This document shows, piece by piece, positions 23,820 to 32,702 of a stretch of 64,000 nt of DNA. How positions within the stretch are numbered: the stretch's first letter is position 1; each line of letters starts with the position of its first letter. The notes beneath the pieces are model-generated. The model saw nothing but the letters and a program-made list of their open reading frames with translations, ran no database searches and had not been told where the DNA came from. Where the stretch lies: positions 1-64,000 of the forward strand of contig JAFPXF010000005.1 of assembly GCA_017394765.1 (NCBI GenBank), written 5' to 3'. The stretch comes from Bacteroidales bacterium. GTDB taxonomy: Bacteria > Bacteroidota > Bacteroidia > Bacteroidales > WCHB1-69. A program made the translations under genes and the position numbers.

Positions 23820-24704
23820 ATGAAATTTCGCTCCGCCCCCAATCTCTGGTTCCGCTATCTGATCGCATCCATCTCTCCCCGATGGAGCGTTCGCCTGCTC
23901 TATCGAATCTGCCATCACAAACGGCTGAACCTCGACAATCCGCAGACCATGGACGAGAAAATCCAGTGGCTCAAATTGCACTACTGCCAACAGGACATCG
24001 TCAAGCAGTGTGCCGACAAGTACCGTGTGCGCGAATATGTAAAGGCGTGCGGCTTAGCGCACATTCTCAACCCACTCATTGACAAATACCATTCCGCCAG
24101 CGAGATACCATGGAATTTGTTGCCCGACAAATTCGTGCTGAAATGGAATTTCGGTTGTGGCGGCAACGTGATTTGCCCCGACAAAAGCAAATTGGACATC
24201 TACGCCGCCACGCGCGAACTCAACAAATTCGGAAAAATAAAGTTTCACCTCATCGCCGCCGAGCCACAGTACGACATTCCCGAAAAGCTCATTCTTTGCG
24301 AGGAGTTTATCGAAACCGAGGACGGTCATGCGCCAGTGGATTACAAATTCTACTGCTTCAACGGCAAGGCCGAATATGTGCTCTGCTGCTATGGCCGCGG
24401 CGACCAGGAGCGACCCGCCTTCTACTTCTTCAACCGCCAATGGGAACTGCAACGCCTCAACAAACAGGGCAAAGAGGTTCCGGAGGGCTTTACGCTTCCC
24501 AAACCCGACGGCATTGACCAACTTTTCGACTACGCCGAAACCCTCTCCAAGCCTTTCCCCTTTGTGCGTGCCGACTTCTATCTGGAAAACGGAAAAACCT
24601 ACTTCGGGGAACTCACCTTCACACCCAGCGGCGGCTTCGACCGCGGACGACTGCCCGAAACCGACCTCCTCTTTGGTCAAATGATTCAACTGCCCAATCT
24701 TTAG
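23820..24704 (+). CDS. TupA-like ATP-grasp polysaccharide biosynthesis protein
   Basis: A 294-residue protein from the ATG at 23820; the open frame continues upstream but inside the PHP gene in another frame. The family hallmarks are MDEKIQWLKLHY near residue 45, CADKYRVREYV, VLKWNFGCGGNVIC as the ATP-grasp glycine-rich segment, and VDYKFYCFNGKAEYVLCC. FVRADFYLENGKTYFGELTF carries the metal-binding acidic residues. TupA proteins ligate amino acids in teichuronopeptide, and this family is common in polysaccharide loci where it may attach amino acids or other acids to sugars. The next gene starts after 15 bases. Confidence 0.85.
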   Translation: MKFRSAPNLWFRYLIASISPRWSVRLLYRICHHKRLNLDNPQTMDEKIQWLKLHYCQQDIVKQCADKYRVREYVKACGLAHILNPLIDKYHSASEIPWNLLPDKFVLKWNFGCGGNVICPDKSKLDIYAATRELNKFGKIKFHLIAAEPQYDIPEKLILCEEFIETEDGHAPVDYKFYCFNGKAEYVLCCYGRGDQERPAFYFFNRQWELQRLNKQGKEVPEGFTLPKPDGIDQLFDYAETLSKPFPFVRADFYLENGKTYFGELTFTPSGGFDRGRLPETDLLFGQMIQLPNL

Positions 24705-24719
24705 CCTTTTCTTCGGACA

Positions 24720-27020
24720 ATGAAACAGAACATAGCCAAATACTTACTGTACCTTACCCTTGGACTGGTCATGGCTTCCTACCTGCCTTGGATTTACCAC
24801 ACCAGAATCTATTATATCCTCCGTTATGCCATCATGGGGTCAATGGCCGTCTCCGCAGCTGTCACCTTCTCCTTCGATCGCTATTTCTCCGTCCGCTTCA
24901 TGCGTATTTTCGCAATCACCATTGGCATCGTGCTCTTGGAATTCATCCTATTCCATTTCACAGGAAAGCGATTCCATGTCGCCGACCTGACCCAGCTTGT
25001 CATCGCCTTCCTGTGTATCGGCATCGGCATGTCGCTCGACTGCGACATCAAAACATGGTCCAACATCTGCTATTTCTACACCATCGGATTGATCATCATG
25101 GGCGTGATCAATTGCTTCTACTGGGCCGGCGGGCTCTATATCCCTGAATATTACATGTTTGACAAAGGAAAGAACCAGGTAGGCGGCATTTTGGCCATCG
25201 CCGGCATGGCCTGTCTCTTCTTTGGCATACACATCAAAGAACAGCGCATTCACTTTTTAGTCCTGTTCATCCTGGCCTTGTTGGTGCTGCTCCTCATTCG
25301 CGCACGGTCTGCATTCTTTGCCTTGCTCCTATGCGCCACGTTCATAACGGTCAAGGACACCCGCTGGCACTGGGACGTCAAAATGGTGCTCACCATCCTC
25401 GGTTTTGCACTCATCGGCTATATCCTCTATTCGGCATTTCTCAGCGATGAACTGCACACTTTCATGGTAGGCGGCAAACGGTCCGGCTCACTCGATGTCA
25501 TCACCTCCAACCGCTGGCAACGAGACAAGGAGGGCCTGGAATACATTCTCAACGAATCCGTAGTCGGAGAACAAGAGAGCAAATCCGGCATATTGCTTAT
25601 ACACAACTACATACTCTTACGACTCGTGCGTTACGGGATATGGTCGTTCGCAATGGTGGGTTTCTATCTCTATTTTGGAATCAAGACTATTATCGCGCTT
25701 CTCAGCGACCGCAAGACAGACATCCGCGACATCGGTTACATCACATGTGCGTTGCCGCTGATTATCAGTTTTGTGGAGCCTAATTTCCCCTACGGTCCAG
25801 GCTCCGTGCAGATGCTGGCCTTCCTTTTGTTAGGCGCCACTTTCTACAACAAACAGCAGCAGCCGCGCCACGCCATTCTGGCCCATGACGGAGAACCAGC
25901 AAAAGTGCTGCATATTTGCAACGATTTTCCCAACAGCAAAGTTCATGCAGAATTATACCAACAGTTGGACAAGATCGGTGTGGACCAGGTGGTCTATTCC
26001 CCGATTCGCAGTCAGGAGCTGGACGGGCGCAATGCCTTTGAAGGCGAGCACACGGGCATTATCTACTCGTTTATTTTAAAACCTTTACATCGCATTTTCT
26101 TCCACCGGAAAATCACGATGATTGCCAAAGATGTCGCCAAGAAGGTGGATTTGTCGCACATCGCCTGCTCCCATGCCACCAATCTCTTCAGCGACGGGGC
26201 GGTGGCACTGTATCTCAAGCGGCATTATGGCATCCCCTATATCGTGGCCGTGCGCAACACGGACCTCAACGCCTTTTTGCGCTATGCACCTCATCTTTGG
26301 TGGGTTCACCGCGCCGTTATCCGTGATGCCGACAAGGTGGTCTTCATCAGCCCCGCACTTCAGCGGCGGCTTACCAACCACTGGACTCTCGCGGGCATGA
26401 GGGAACTGCTGCGCGGCAAGAGCCTCCTCATCCCTAATGGCGTCAACGAGTACTGGCTCAACCATATACAGTCCTCCCCTGCCGCCCCTGACGGTTCACA
26501 CAATGTGCTTTATGTAGGCCTTTTCGATGACAACAAAAACGTGTTGCGACTAATGCAAGCGGTCTCGCAGCTGAAAACAGACATTCCCGACATTCATTTG
26601 GATCTGGTGGGCGGTGATGGCAATCGAGAACAGGAGGTACTGGCCCTTGTGAAACAGCATCCTGACACGTTCCGTTATCGGGGCAAGATTTACGACAAGT
26701 CCGAATTGCAGAAGGTCTATGCCGAAAACAGAGTGTTCGCCATGCCTTCCCTGCATGAAACCTTTGGTCTGGTGTATGTGGAGGCCCTCACACAGGGATT
26801 GTCGCTGCTCTACACGCGCAACGAGGGCATTGACGGACTCTTCCACGGCGAGGTGGGGCTTGCGGTGAATCCCCAATCCACCACGGAGATTGTCTGCGCA
26901 CTGCAGAATCTGATGCTCCATCCCGGCAAATACACCAACTCCACGGTTGATTTCTCGCTTTTCCATTGGGCGGATATTGCCCACACCTATTTGAACATCT
27001 ATCACGATATTTCCCAATAA
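24720..27020 (+). CDS. Fusion of a Wzy/WaaL-like polytopic membrane domain with a GT4 glycosyltransferase
   Basis: A single 766-residue frame. Residues 1 to about 385 contain about ten membrane helices and a large loop around 235-295 (KRSGSLDVITSNRWQRDKEG), the layout of O-antigen polymerases and ligases. From about residue 395 (KVLHICNDFPNSKVHAELYQ) to the end it is a GT-B protein: VLYVGLFDDNKNVLRLMQA starts the second Rossmann domain, and the C-terminal EX7E region reads FAMPSLHETFGLVYVEAL. Both halves look intact and no stop or frame break separates them. The fusion would put a cytoplasmic transferase on a membrane polymerase or ligase. It lies 15 bases after the ATP-grasp gene and 20 before a GT2 gene. 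Confidence 0.85.
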   Translation: MKQNIAKYLLYLTLGLVMASYLPWIYHTRIYYILRYAIMGSMAVSAAVTFSFDRYFSVRFMRIFAITIGIVLLEFILFHFTGKRFHVADLTQLVIAFLCIGIGMSLDCDIKTWSNICYFYTIGLIIMGVINCFYWAGGLYIPEYYMFDKGKNQVGGILAIAGMACLFFGIHIKEQRIHFLVLFILALLVLLLIRARSAFFALLLCATFITVKDTRWHWDVKMVLTILGFALIGYILYSAFLSDELHTFMVGGKRSGSLDVITSNRWQRDKEGLEYILNESVVGEQESKSGILLIHNYILLRLVRYGIWSFAMVGFYLYFGIKTIIALLSDRKTDIRDIGYITCALPLIISFVEPNFPYGPGSVQMLAFLLLGATFYNKQQQPRHAILAHDGEPAKVLHICNDFPNSKVHAELYQQLDKIGVDQVVYSPIRSQELDGRNAFEGEHTGIIYSFILKPLHRIFFHRKITMIAKDVAKKVDLSHIACSHATNLFSDGAVALYLKRHYGIPYIVAVRNTDLNAFLRYAPHLWWVHRAVIRDADKVVFISPALQRRLTNHWTLAGMRELLRGKSLLIPNGVNEYWLNHIQSSPAAPDGSHNVLYVGLFDDNKNVLRLMQAVSQLKTDIPDIHLDLVGGDGNREQEVLALVKQHPDTFRYRGKIYDKSELQKVYAENRVFAMPSLHETFGLVYVEALTQGLSLLYTRNEGIDGLFHGEVGLAVNPQSTTEIVCALQNLMLHPGKYTNSTVDFSLFHWADIAHTYLNIYHDISQ

Positions 27021-27040
27021 CCCTCTGACCGTCACACGCC

Positions 27041-28030
27041 ATGCTTTCCGTAATCATACCCGTATATAATGAAGAAAAATACATAGAGCACTGCCTGCAT
27101 TCCATTATTAATCAGGATTATGACAAAGAGAATTTGGAGGTCTTTTTCATTGATGGGCTCAGCAGCGACAATACCCGCCGTATTATAAGCGACTATGTCC
27201 GACAGTACCCCTATATTCATCTGATTGACAACCCGAACCGTATTGTACCCTACGGCATGAACATCGGAATCGGCATGGCCAAAGGCGAGATCATCATGCG
27301 ATTGGATGCCCACGCCGACTATCAAAGCAACTATTTCTCAACCTTGACCTCTGCGTTGCAGACCCTCCAGGCTGACAACGTGGGTGCCCGGTGGCGTACC
27401 GATGTGCTGCACCACACACCCAAAACCGATGCCATAAAAGAGGTTCTCTGCCACAAATTCGGGGTGGGGAACTCCGCTTTCCGCATTGACACCGGCAATG
27501 ACGACATCATGGAGGCCGACACCGTGCCTTTCGGGTGTTTCCGCCGGGACGTCTTTACCCGCTTTGGTTTGTACAACACCCTTTTGGTGCGCAACCAGGA
27601 CATAGAACTCAACAAACGCATACATGCAGGTGGCGGAAAAATATACTTGCTTCCCCAAGTGCTGTGTACTTATTATGCTCGGGAAACATTTGCAAGCATA
27701 GCCCGGAACAATTATCTCAACGGGCTTTGGAACCTGCTCACGGTGAAAATCACAAAACATTTCTCCTCATTGTCCATAAGACACTTCGTGCCTCTTTTGT
27801 TCTTGCTGTCCCTCATCATCCCTGCCATTTGTTCCATCGCATATTGGCCGTTCATCCTGATTTCGGCCTTATCCCTGACATTATACCTGATATTCCTACT
27901 GATCACCTGCACGAACATCTCCCTCCGTAAACGCAGGCATTTCGGTTATTTGTGCTTAGCCTTCATTGTGCTCCATTTCTCGTATGCAACAGGTTCTCTC
28001 GTCGGAATATTCAAATCCGTGAAAAAATGA
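27041..28030 (+). CDS. GT2 glycosyltransferase (ExoA-like) with C-terminal membrane helices
   Basis: A 329-residue protein. The GT-A domain starts SVIIPVYNEEKYIEHCL, with FIDGLSSDNTRRII and the acidic metal/donor motif MRLDAHADYQ near residue 88. PFGCFRRDVFTRFG and NQDIELNKRIHAGGGKIYL are the usual acceptor/base region. Three hydrophobic helices (about 248-325) anchor it to the membrane. ExoA-type enzymes transfer hexoses from UDP-sugars to lipid-linked intermediates. Its TGA overlaps the ATG of the next gene (ATGA), so translation is coupled. Confidence 0.87.
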   Translation: MLSVIIPVYNEEKYIEHCLHSIINQDYDKENLEVFFIDGLSSDNTRRIISDYVRQYPYIHLIDNPNRIVPYGMNIGIGMAKGEIIMRLDAHADYQSNYFSTLTSALQTLQADNVGARWRTDVLHHTPKTDAIKEVLCHKFGVGNSAFRIDTGNDDIMEADTVPFGCFRRDVFTRFGLYNTLLVRNQDIELNKRIHAGGGKIYLLPQVLCTYYARETFASIARNNYLNGLWNLLTVKITKHFSSLSIRHFVPLLFLLSLIIPAICSIAYWPFILISALSLTLYLIFLLITCTNISLRKRRHFGYLCLAFIVLHFSYATGSLVGIFKSVKK

Positions 28031-29181
28031 AACGTGACATAGAGCATCAGTATAAAACATCCATCGCGGCGTATTTGCACACTTCGCCCGATCATATTCA
28101 CCTGTATTACAAGGGCAGGGTCGCACTCTATGCCATCTTGAAAGCCATGGATGTGCATCAGGGCGATGAAGTTGTCATACCTGCCTTCACCTGCGTGGTG
28201 GTACCCAACGCCATCAAATATTTGGGGGCGACCCCCATTTATGTTGACATCGATCCCGTCACTTACAATGCCGACCTGCAGTGTCTGCAACAAGCCATCA
28301 CGGAGCGGACCAAGGTGATCATTTGCCAAAACACGTTCGGTTTGTCATCCAACGTGGAACAGATACAAGCTTTGGCACACAGCCGGCGGATCTACACCAT
28401 AGAGGACTGCACCCACGGGTTTGGTGGCAGCTACCATGGCAAACCGAACGGCAGCTACTGCGATGCAGCCTTTTATTCCACCCAATGGAACAAGCCTTTC
28501 AGCACTGGTGTGGGTGGATTCGCCTGGGTGCAGAATCCGGAACTGGCATCGAAAATTGCAGCCGTCAACAGCCAGATGGAACCGGCCACCCGAAAAGACG
28601 CCCTCTCTTTATCCATGCTCTATTTCGTGCGTGAAAAAATACTCACCGAAAAACGTTACTGGTGGATGATACGCCTTTACCGGTGGCTGAGCCGGCACAA
28701 CCTCGTCCAAGGTTCTTCCGGCGGTGCCGAACTGATCTCCACCCTCATGCCCGATCACTATTTCAAAGCCCTGTCGCCCACACAAATGAAAAAAGGGCTG
28801 CAAAACCTGCAGCATCTTGGCGATGCCATGGCTCTTCGGAAAAACAATGCCCGTATTTACAACGACTACCTCCGGCAACACGGCAAAACCGCTGTAAACC
28901 CCGCACTTTTTGACGACCACTCTTTTTTGAAATTTCCCCTATTGGTGTCCCAAAGGGAAAAAGTGCTGGATATGGCCGAGAAACAGCACATACCGCTTGG
29001 CGAATGGTTTTGCAGCCCCATCCACCCTGTCTGCGAGCACTGGGAGCAATGGGATCTGCAAGGCGACAAATACCCCATAGCCGTTGAAAAAGCATCGCAG
29101 ATGCTCAATTTGCCCACTGATGAAAAGAATCCGGACAAAGTGATCCGCTTTTTGGAAGAAATAAACGATTACATATTATAA
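28027..29181 (+). CDS. DegT/DnrJ/EryC1-family PLP aminotransferase
   Basis: A 384-residue protein; the ATG at 28027 overlaps the previous stop. Family motifs are VVIPAFTCVVVPNAI, the PLP-stacking IEDCTHGFGG, and the Schiff-base lysine in STQWNKPFSTGVGGF, which keeps Lys (unlike RfbH with His). So it should be a true aminotransferase acting on a keto-sugar nucleotide, or a related dehydratase. No sugar 4,6-dehydratase gene is in this block; the 4-keto donor would come from elsewhere, possibly the CDP-4-keto sugar made by rfbG 10 kb away. It is the last gene before a repeat element. Confidence 0.85.
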   Translation: MKRDIEHQYKTSIAAYLHTSPDHIHLYYKGRVALYAILKAMDVHQGDEVVIPAFTCVVVPNAIKYLGATPIYVDIDPVTYNADLQCLQQAITERTKVIICQNTFGLSSNVEQIQALAHSRRIYTIEDCTHGFGGSYHGKPNGSYCDAAFYSTQWNKPFSTGVGGFAWVQNPELASKIAAVNSQMEPATRKDALSLSMLYFVREKILTEKRYWWMIRLYRWLSRHNLVQGSSGGAELISTLMPDHYFKALSPTQMKKGLQNLQHLGDAMALRKNNARIYNDYLRQHGKTAVNPALFDDHSFLKFPLLVSQREKVLDMAEKQHIPLGEWFCSPIHPVCEHWEQWDLQGDKYPIAVEKASQMLNLPTDEKNPDKVIRFLEEINDYIL

Positions 29182-29190
29182 AATGGGAAT

Positions 29191-29585
29191 TATATACCTG
29201 ATGGCACAAATCAGGGCTTTTGCATCCTTTTTTTGATTTGGGCGTGCCGGCGCGGCGACGGTAATTATGTCACATTTGCACACACCATCAAATGCCGCCG
29301 CGCCGTCGGGCTTTCCGCTGCAATGATTTTGGCTTAGACACCACCACCATTCCGAGAGACGCGAAGCGTCAAGCGGAACCTCCGTCTCGCCAGAAAACGC
29401 ATTCCCGCCAAAATCATTTCCGCTTCAATCCCTCACGCAGGCTCGTCGAACCCCACATCCGTTTCGCGGCGAGCAACGCACAACCTCGTCTCAACCTTCT
29501 CCCGCGCCGCGAAAGGGAGGCGTTAGAAAAATGCGTTGCTTAGAGACCTGCTCATGCAGGTCTGGTGCCATCAGGTAGGTATATA
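29191..29585. mobile_element. MITE-like non-coding element with terminal inverted repeats (copy 1)
   Basis: The left end TATATACCTGATGGCAC (29191-29207) is inverted at the right end as GTGCCATCAGGTA GGTA TATA (29565-29585, with a 4-base insertion). The interior holds a G+C-rich inverted repeat (GCCGGCGCGGCG near 29247 against CGCCGCGCCG near 29293) and a perfect hairpin AGACCTGC TCAT GCAGGTCT at 29544-29563. No protein-coding frame is convincing. A diverged copy of most of it is at 50240-50563. Fills the 487-base gap between the DegT gene and the AMP nucleosidase gene. Confidence 0.65.
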
Positions 29586-29639
29586 ACCACCAATAAAATT
29601 GACAAACGCACGTTTTGGGAAAAGAAAAGTGATTTTTTG

Positions 29640-29648
29640 TATCTTTGC
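29640..29648 (+). promoter_or_regulatory. -7 box (TATCTTTGC) for the AMP nucleosidase gene
   Basis: TATCTTTGC lies 20 bases before the ATG at 29669, an exact TAnnTTTGC match. Confidence 0.7.
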
Positions 29649-29668
29649 ACACTTTTAAATCCAAAGCT

Positions 29669-30454
29669 ATGTTGAAAACCAAAGAGGAAATCGTGCAAAA
29701 TTGGCTGCCCCGCTACACAGGCATGCAGTTAGACGAGTTCGGACGCTACATCCTGCTGACCAATTTTGAAGATTATGTACATAATTTTGCGGAGTTGATG
29801 GGCGTGGAGGTCCACGGTGAGGGCAAGCCGATGCGTTCGGCCACAAAAGACGAAATCACCATCATCAACTTCACTATGGGCAGTGCCAATGCCGCCACCA
29901 TCATGGATCTGCTCACGGCGGTGAAACCCAAGGCCGTGCTATTCCTCGGCAAGTGCGGCAGCTTGAAATCCTATATCGGCTTAGGCGAGCTTCTGTTGCC
30001 CATCGCCGGCATCCGGGGCGAGGGAACCTCGCGCGACTACTTTCCCGAAGAGGTGCCCGCACTGCCGGCCTTCAACATGGAAAAGGCCATCTCCACCACC
30101 ATCCGCGACTACGGCCTGGACTACTGGACGGGCACGGTCTATACCACCAACCGTCGCGTTTGGGAGCACGACGAGGAGTTCAAGGATTACCTCCGCCGCA
30201 TCCGCGCCACAGCTGTTGACATGGAAACGGCCACCCTCTTCTCTGTCGGCTTCTTTAACCGCATCCCCACCGGAGCCTTGCTGCTCATCTCCGACCAGCC
30301 GATGCTCCCGGACGGCATCAAAACGGAAAAGTCCGACAAAATGGTGAGCGCCAACTATAGTCTGCGCCACCTCCAAATCGGCATCGACTCCCTGAAACAA
30401 CTCATCAACAAGGGAATTACGGTGAAACACCTGAAATTCGACTATTACGAATAA
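29669..30454 (+). CDS. amn: AMP nucleosidase (short Bacteroidetes form)
   Basis: Hydrolyses AMP to adenine and ribose-5-phosphate in purine turnover. It is 261 residues, lacking the N-terminal regulatory domain of E. coli Amn, as in other Bacteroidetes. The nucleoside phosphorylase-like core shows ITIINFTMGSANAATIMD, VLFLGKCGSLK, the loop RGEGTSRDYFP, and ATAVDMETATLFSVGFF, in which VDMETA binds the ribose. LLLISDQPMLPDGIKT follows as in the family. The ATG at 29669 is preferred over an upstream in-frame codon inside the promoter. Monocistronic by position. Confidence 0.88.
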   Translation: MLKTKEEIVQNWLPRYTGMQLDEFGRYILLTNFEDYVHNFAELMGVEVHGEGKPMRSATKDEITIINFTMGSANAATIMDLLTAVKPKAVLFLGKCGSLKSYIGLGELLLPIAGIRGEGTSRDYFPEEVPALPAFNMEKAISTTIRDYGLDYWTGTVYTTNRRVWEHDEEFKDYLRRIRATAVDMETATLFSVGFFNRIPTGALLLISDQPMLPDGIKTEKSDKMVSANYSLRHLQIGIDSLKQLINKGITVKHLKFDYYE

Positions 30455-30504
30455 GACCCGTCAGACAACCATAATGATGGATTTTCACGGTTATCTGAAT
30501 CGCA

Positions 30505-31518
30505 TCATTGGAAAATACCGTTGCACAAATCCGGTTCCACACTGCAATCGGGAGAAACCTGCCCGATACCGCACAATTTGACGAAATTGATGCGACCCCG
30601 CTCGTTCTTCTTGTCCTGTAGCATAAAGTCCACTAACCGCCGCACCTCATTCCCGGCAAACGCGGGGACACGGTAATGGCGACGCACCAAGCGCTCGATA
30701 CGGTCTGCGACCTCCTTCGGACAATTCCCAATCTGTGCCATCAACCGACTCTCGTAGAACAGACCCAGCGCCACAGCCTCGCCATGCGCAACAGGCCTGC
30801 CCTCCTCGGCGAACAGACTTTCGAGAGCATGTCCGCAAGTGTGCCCCAAGTTGAGAACATGTCGCTCGTGCCGGTCGTACGGATCCCTTTTTACATATTC
30901 ATGTTTGATGGAAACACATGTGTCGATCCATCCGGGTTGGATATCCTTCGGGGTCAGATGCCCTATCGCCTCCAACTCGCCGAAAAGGGATGGCGCATCC
31001 ATGATGGCATATTTGATCATTTCGCCAAAGCCACTGAGCAGTTCCTCCTCCGGCAATGTCAGCAAGAACGACAAATCGCAGGGCATTTCGAACTCGGGCT
31101 GGCAGAATGCGCCGATACAGTTTTTGACATGCTGCATGTTGATGCCGTTCTTGCCCCCGACAGCCGCGTCAATCATGGCCAACAAGGTGGTGGGACAGTT
31201 GGCGAAGCGCACACCGCGCTTGTAGGTGGCCGCCACAAAACCGCCGAGGTCGCAAATCATGCCGCCGCCGAAGTTGAGGATGAAGACTTGCCGATCGCAT
31301 TGCGCGTCCAACAGTTGCTGCCACAGTCGCCCAGCCTGCACAATTGACTTGGAAGCCTCGCCCGCAGGCACTTCTATGAGCATTGTGGAAAATTCCGGAG
31401 AAAATTCATCCCAATAGTGCGGATAAAGCGCTGACACCGTCGCATCCGCAACAACGACTAACTTGCGCACCGAACGCGCCCGCAGCTGTTGCCGCAATTC
31501 GGAAACGAGCTCGCTCAT
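30505..31518 (-). CDS. aroB: 3-dehydroquinate synthase (AroB)
   Basis: Second step of the shikimate pathway, turning DAHP into 3-dehydroquinate with NAD and a divalent metal. It is 337 residues from the ATG at 31518. NFGGGMICDLGGFVAATYKRG and TTLLAMIDAAVGGKNGIN are the NAD and substrate segments. The metal ligands are in EMIKYAIM (Glu), NLGHTCGHALE (His) and AHGEAVALG (His). The extra 22 in-frame codons upstream would overlap folB and are discarded. folB ends 2 bases upstream, so the two are co-transcribed. Confidence 0.95.
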   Translation of the reverse strand: MSELVSELRQQLRARSVRKLVVVADATVSALYPHYWDEFSPEFSTMLIEVPAGEASKSIVQAGRLWQQLLDAQCDRQVFILNFGGGMICDLGGFVAATYKRGVRFANCPTTLLAMIDAAVGGKNGINMQHVKNCIGAFCQPEFEMPCDLSFLLTLPEEELLSGFGEMIKYAIMDAPSLFGELEAIGHLTPKDIQPGWIDTCVSIKHEYVKRDPYDRHERHVLNLGHTCGHALESLFAEEGRPVAHGEAVALGLFYESRLMAQIGNCPKEVADRIERLVRRHYRVPAFAGNEVRRLVDFMLQDKKNERGRINFVKLCGIGQVSPDCSVEPDLCNGIFQ

Positions 31519-31520
31519 GG

Positions 31521-31874
31521 CTATCCCTCCATTTCCACCGACACATAACTCATCTGGCCACCCAACGGCGGATTGAGTTTGCAAATCTTGGCTTTCACGC
31601 TCTCAACAGCAGGAAAGTCGCTCTTCACGGCCTCAATCATGCGGCGCGCCACATGCTCCAACAGGTGCGATGGCTCGTCCATCACACGTTGCACCGTCTG
31701 ATAGACCAGCGCATAGTTCACCGAGTCGTTCACATCGTCGGTAACGGCGGCACACGATGCATTGTAAGTAAGCCAAAGGTCAACGGAAAAGCGTGTCCCA
31801 ATGATGCGTTCCTCCTTAAAACAGCCATGATGACTATAAAACTGCATGTCGGCAAGATGAATGGTCGTGTTCAT
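31521..31874 (-). CDS. folB: Dihydroneopterin aldolase (FolB)
   Basis: Cleaves 7,8-dihydroneopterin to 6-hydroxymethyl-dihydropterin in folate synthesis. It is 117 residues, the usual size. MQFYSHHGCFKEERIIGTRF contains the conserved YxxHG...E region, VNYALVYQTVQRVM is the second conserved helix, and HLLEHVARRMIEAV carries the E and R of the family. It sits between aroB (2 bases) and a methyltransferase gene (4 bases) on the same strand. folD at 49 kb serves the same cofactor. Confidence 0.93.
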   Translation of the reverse strand: MNTTIHLADMQFYSHHGCFKEERIIGTRFSVDLWLTYNASCAAVTDDVNDSVNYALVYQTVQRVMDEPSHLLEHVARRMIEAVKSDFPAVESVKAKICKLNPPLGGQMSYVSVEMEG

Positions 31875-31878
31875 TGGA

Positions 31879-32694
31879 TTATTGTTTGGTAAAAACCATG
31901 TTCAGCCCGAAAAAGGCATAGTGACACAGTTTTTTGTTTTTACTCTTGTATTGTTCTAAATCAATAATTTGTAGCATATTGTGCGCATTGAAACGCCACG
32001 GATAGCATCTGCGGATATATTGGACGGAATCCTCTTCCAACACAAAACCGGTGCGGGCAAACGCCTCCCGCCACTGTGCCTCGGTACGGACATTTTCATT
32101 ACCCATCAACACGTTTTTCTTCAACACGTCGTCATAGACAGAAATCACTCGCTTGTTGCCGCGCCGCAGAAAAAGCATCGCACGCTTGACCAAACAACCG
32201 CCATTTTCTTCAATCAACACCAATTTTCCACCTTTTTTCAAAGCCTTGTAAAAAATACGCAATCCCTCGTCCAAAGGCTCAATATGATGCAGGGTATCTT
32301 GCAAAATGATATAGTCGTATTTCTCCTCAGGAATGTTTTGGTCGAAAACATTGGCATATTCGTAGGTAAAGAGGCTCGAATCACCAAATTGTTTCCAAAA
32401 ATGTTTGCGTTTCTCGATTTCATCGGCATAGAACTCGATGGTGGTGCCATACGAAGGCACTCCGTTCATGGCAAAATAGAGACCGGTGGATCCGTAGCCG
32501 CATCCACAATCCCAAATAATGGGACTTTTTGACATATCTATATGATTGTCAATATATTCCAGTCTTTGCAAAAAGTAAGCCTTGCGATACTGCTGCTGGG
32601 AAACACTCCCGTCCACCAACTTATAATAAGGATATAGCGATCTGTATTGTCGCAATTCCTCACACAAATGCTGATAGAACTCCTCCTTTTGCAT
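31879..32694 (-). CDS. Class I SAM-dependent methyltransferase
   Basis: A 271-residue protein. The SAM-binding motif I is IIWDCGCGYGSTGLYFAM near residue 60, the acidic end of strand 2 is near TTIEFYADEI, and motif III-like YDYIILQDTLHHIEPLDEGL is followed by LKKGGKLVLIEENGG. The HHIEP segment is common in small-molecule methyltransferases of the ubiquinone/type 11 group. Substrate unknown. It lies 4 bases before folB and 8 bases after typA on the minus strand. Confidence 0.85.
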   Translation of the reverse strand: MQKEEFYQHLCEELRQYRSLYPYYKLVDGSVSQQQYRKAYFLQRLEYIDNHIDMSKSPIIWDCGCGYGSTGLYFAMNGVPSYGTTIEFYADEIEKRKHFWKQFGDSSLFTYEYANVFDQNIPEEKYDYIILQDTLHHIEPLDEGLRIFYKALKKGGKLVLIEENGGCLVKRAMLFLRRGNKRVISVYDDVLKKNVLMGNENVRTEAQWREAFARTGFVLEEDSVQYIRRCYPWRFNAHNMLQIIDLEQYKSKNKKLCHYAFFGLNMVFTKQ

Positions 32695-32702
32695 AAATCG
32701 TT

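Noticed and set aside
29292..29543. Short frame inside the MITE-like element, with a similar frame in copy 2 at 50342-50605
   Set aside because: The two translations diverge around the changes and carry no family signature; the terminal inverted repeats explain the region better as a non-coding element.
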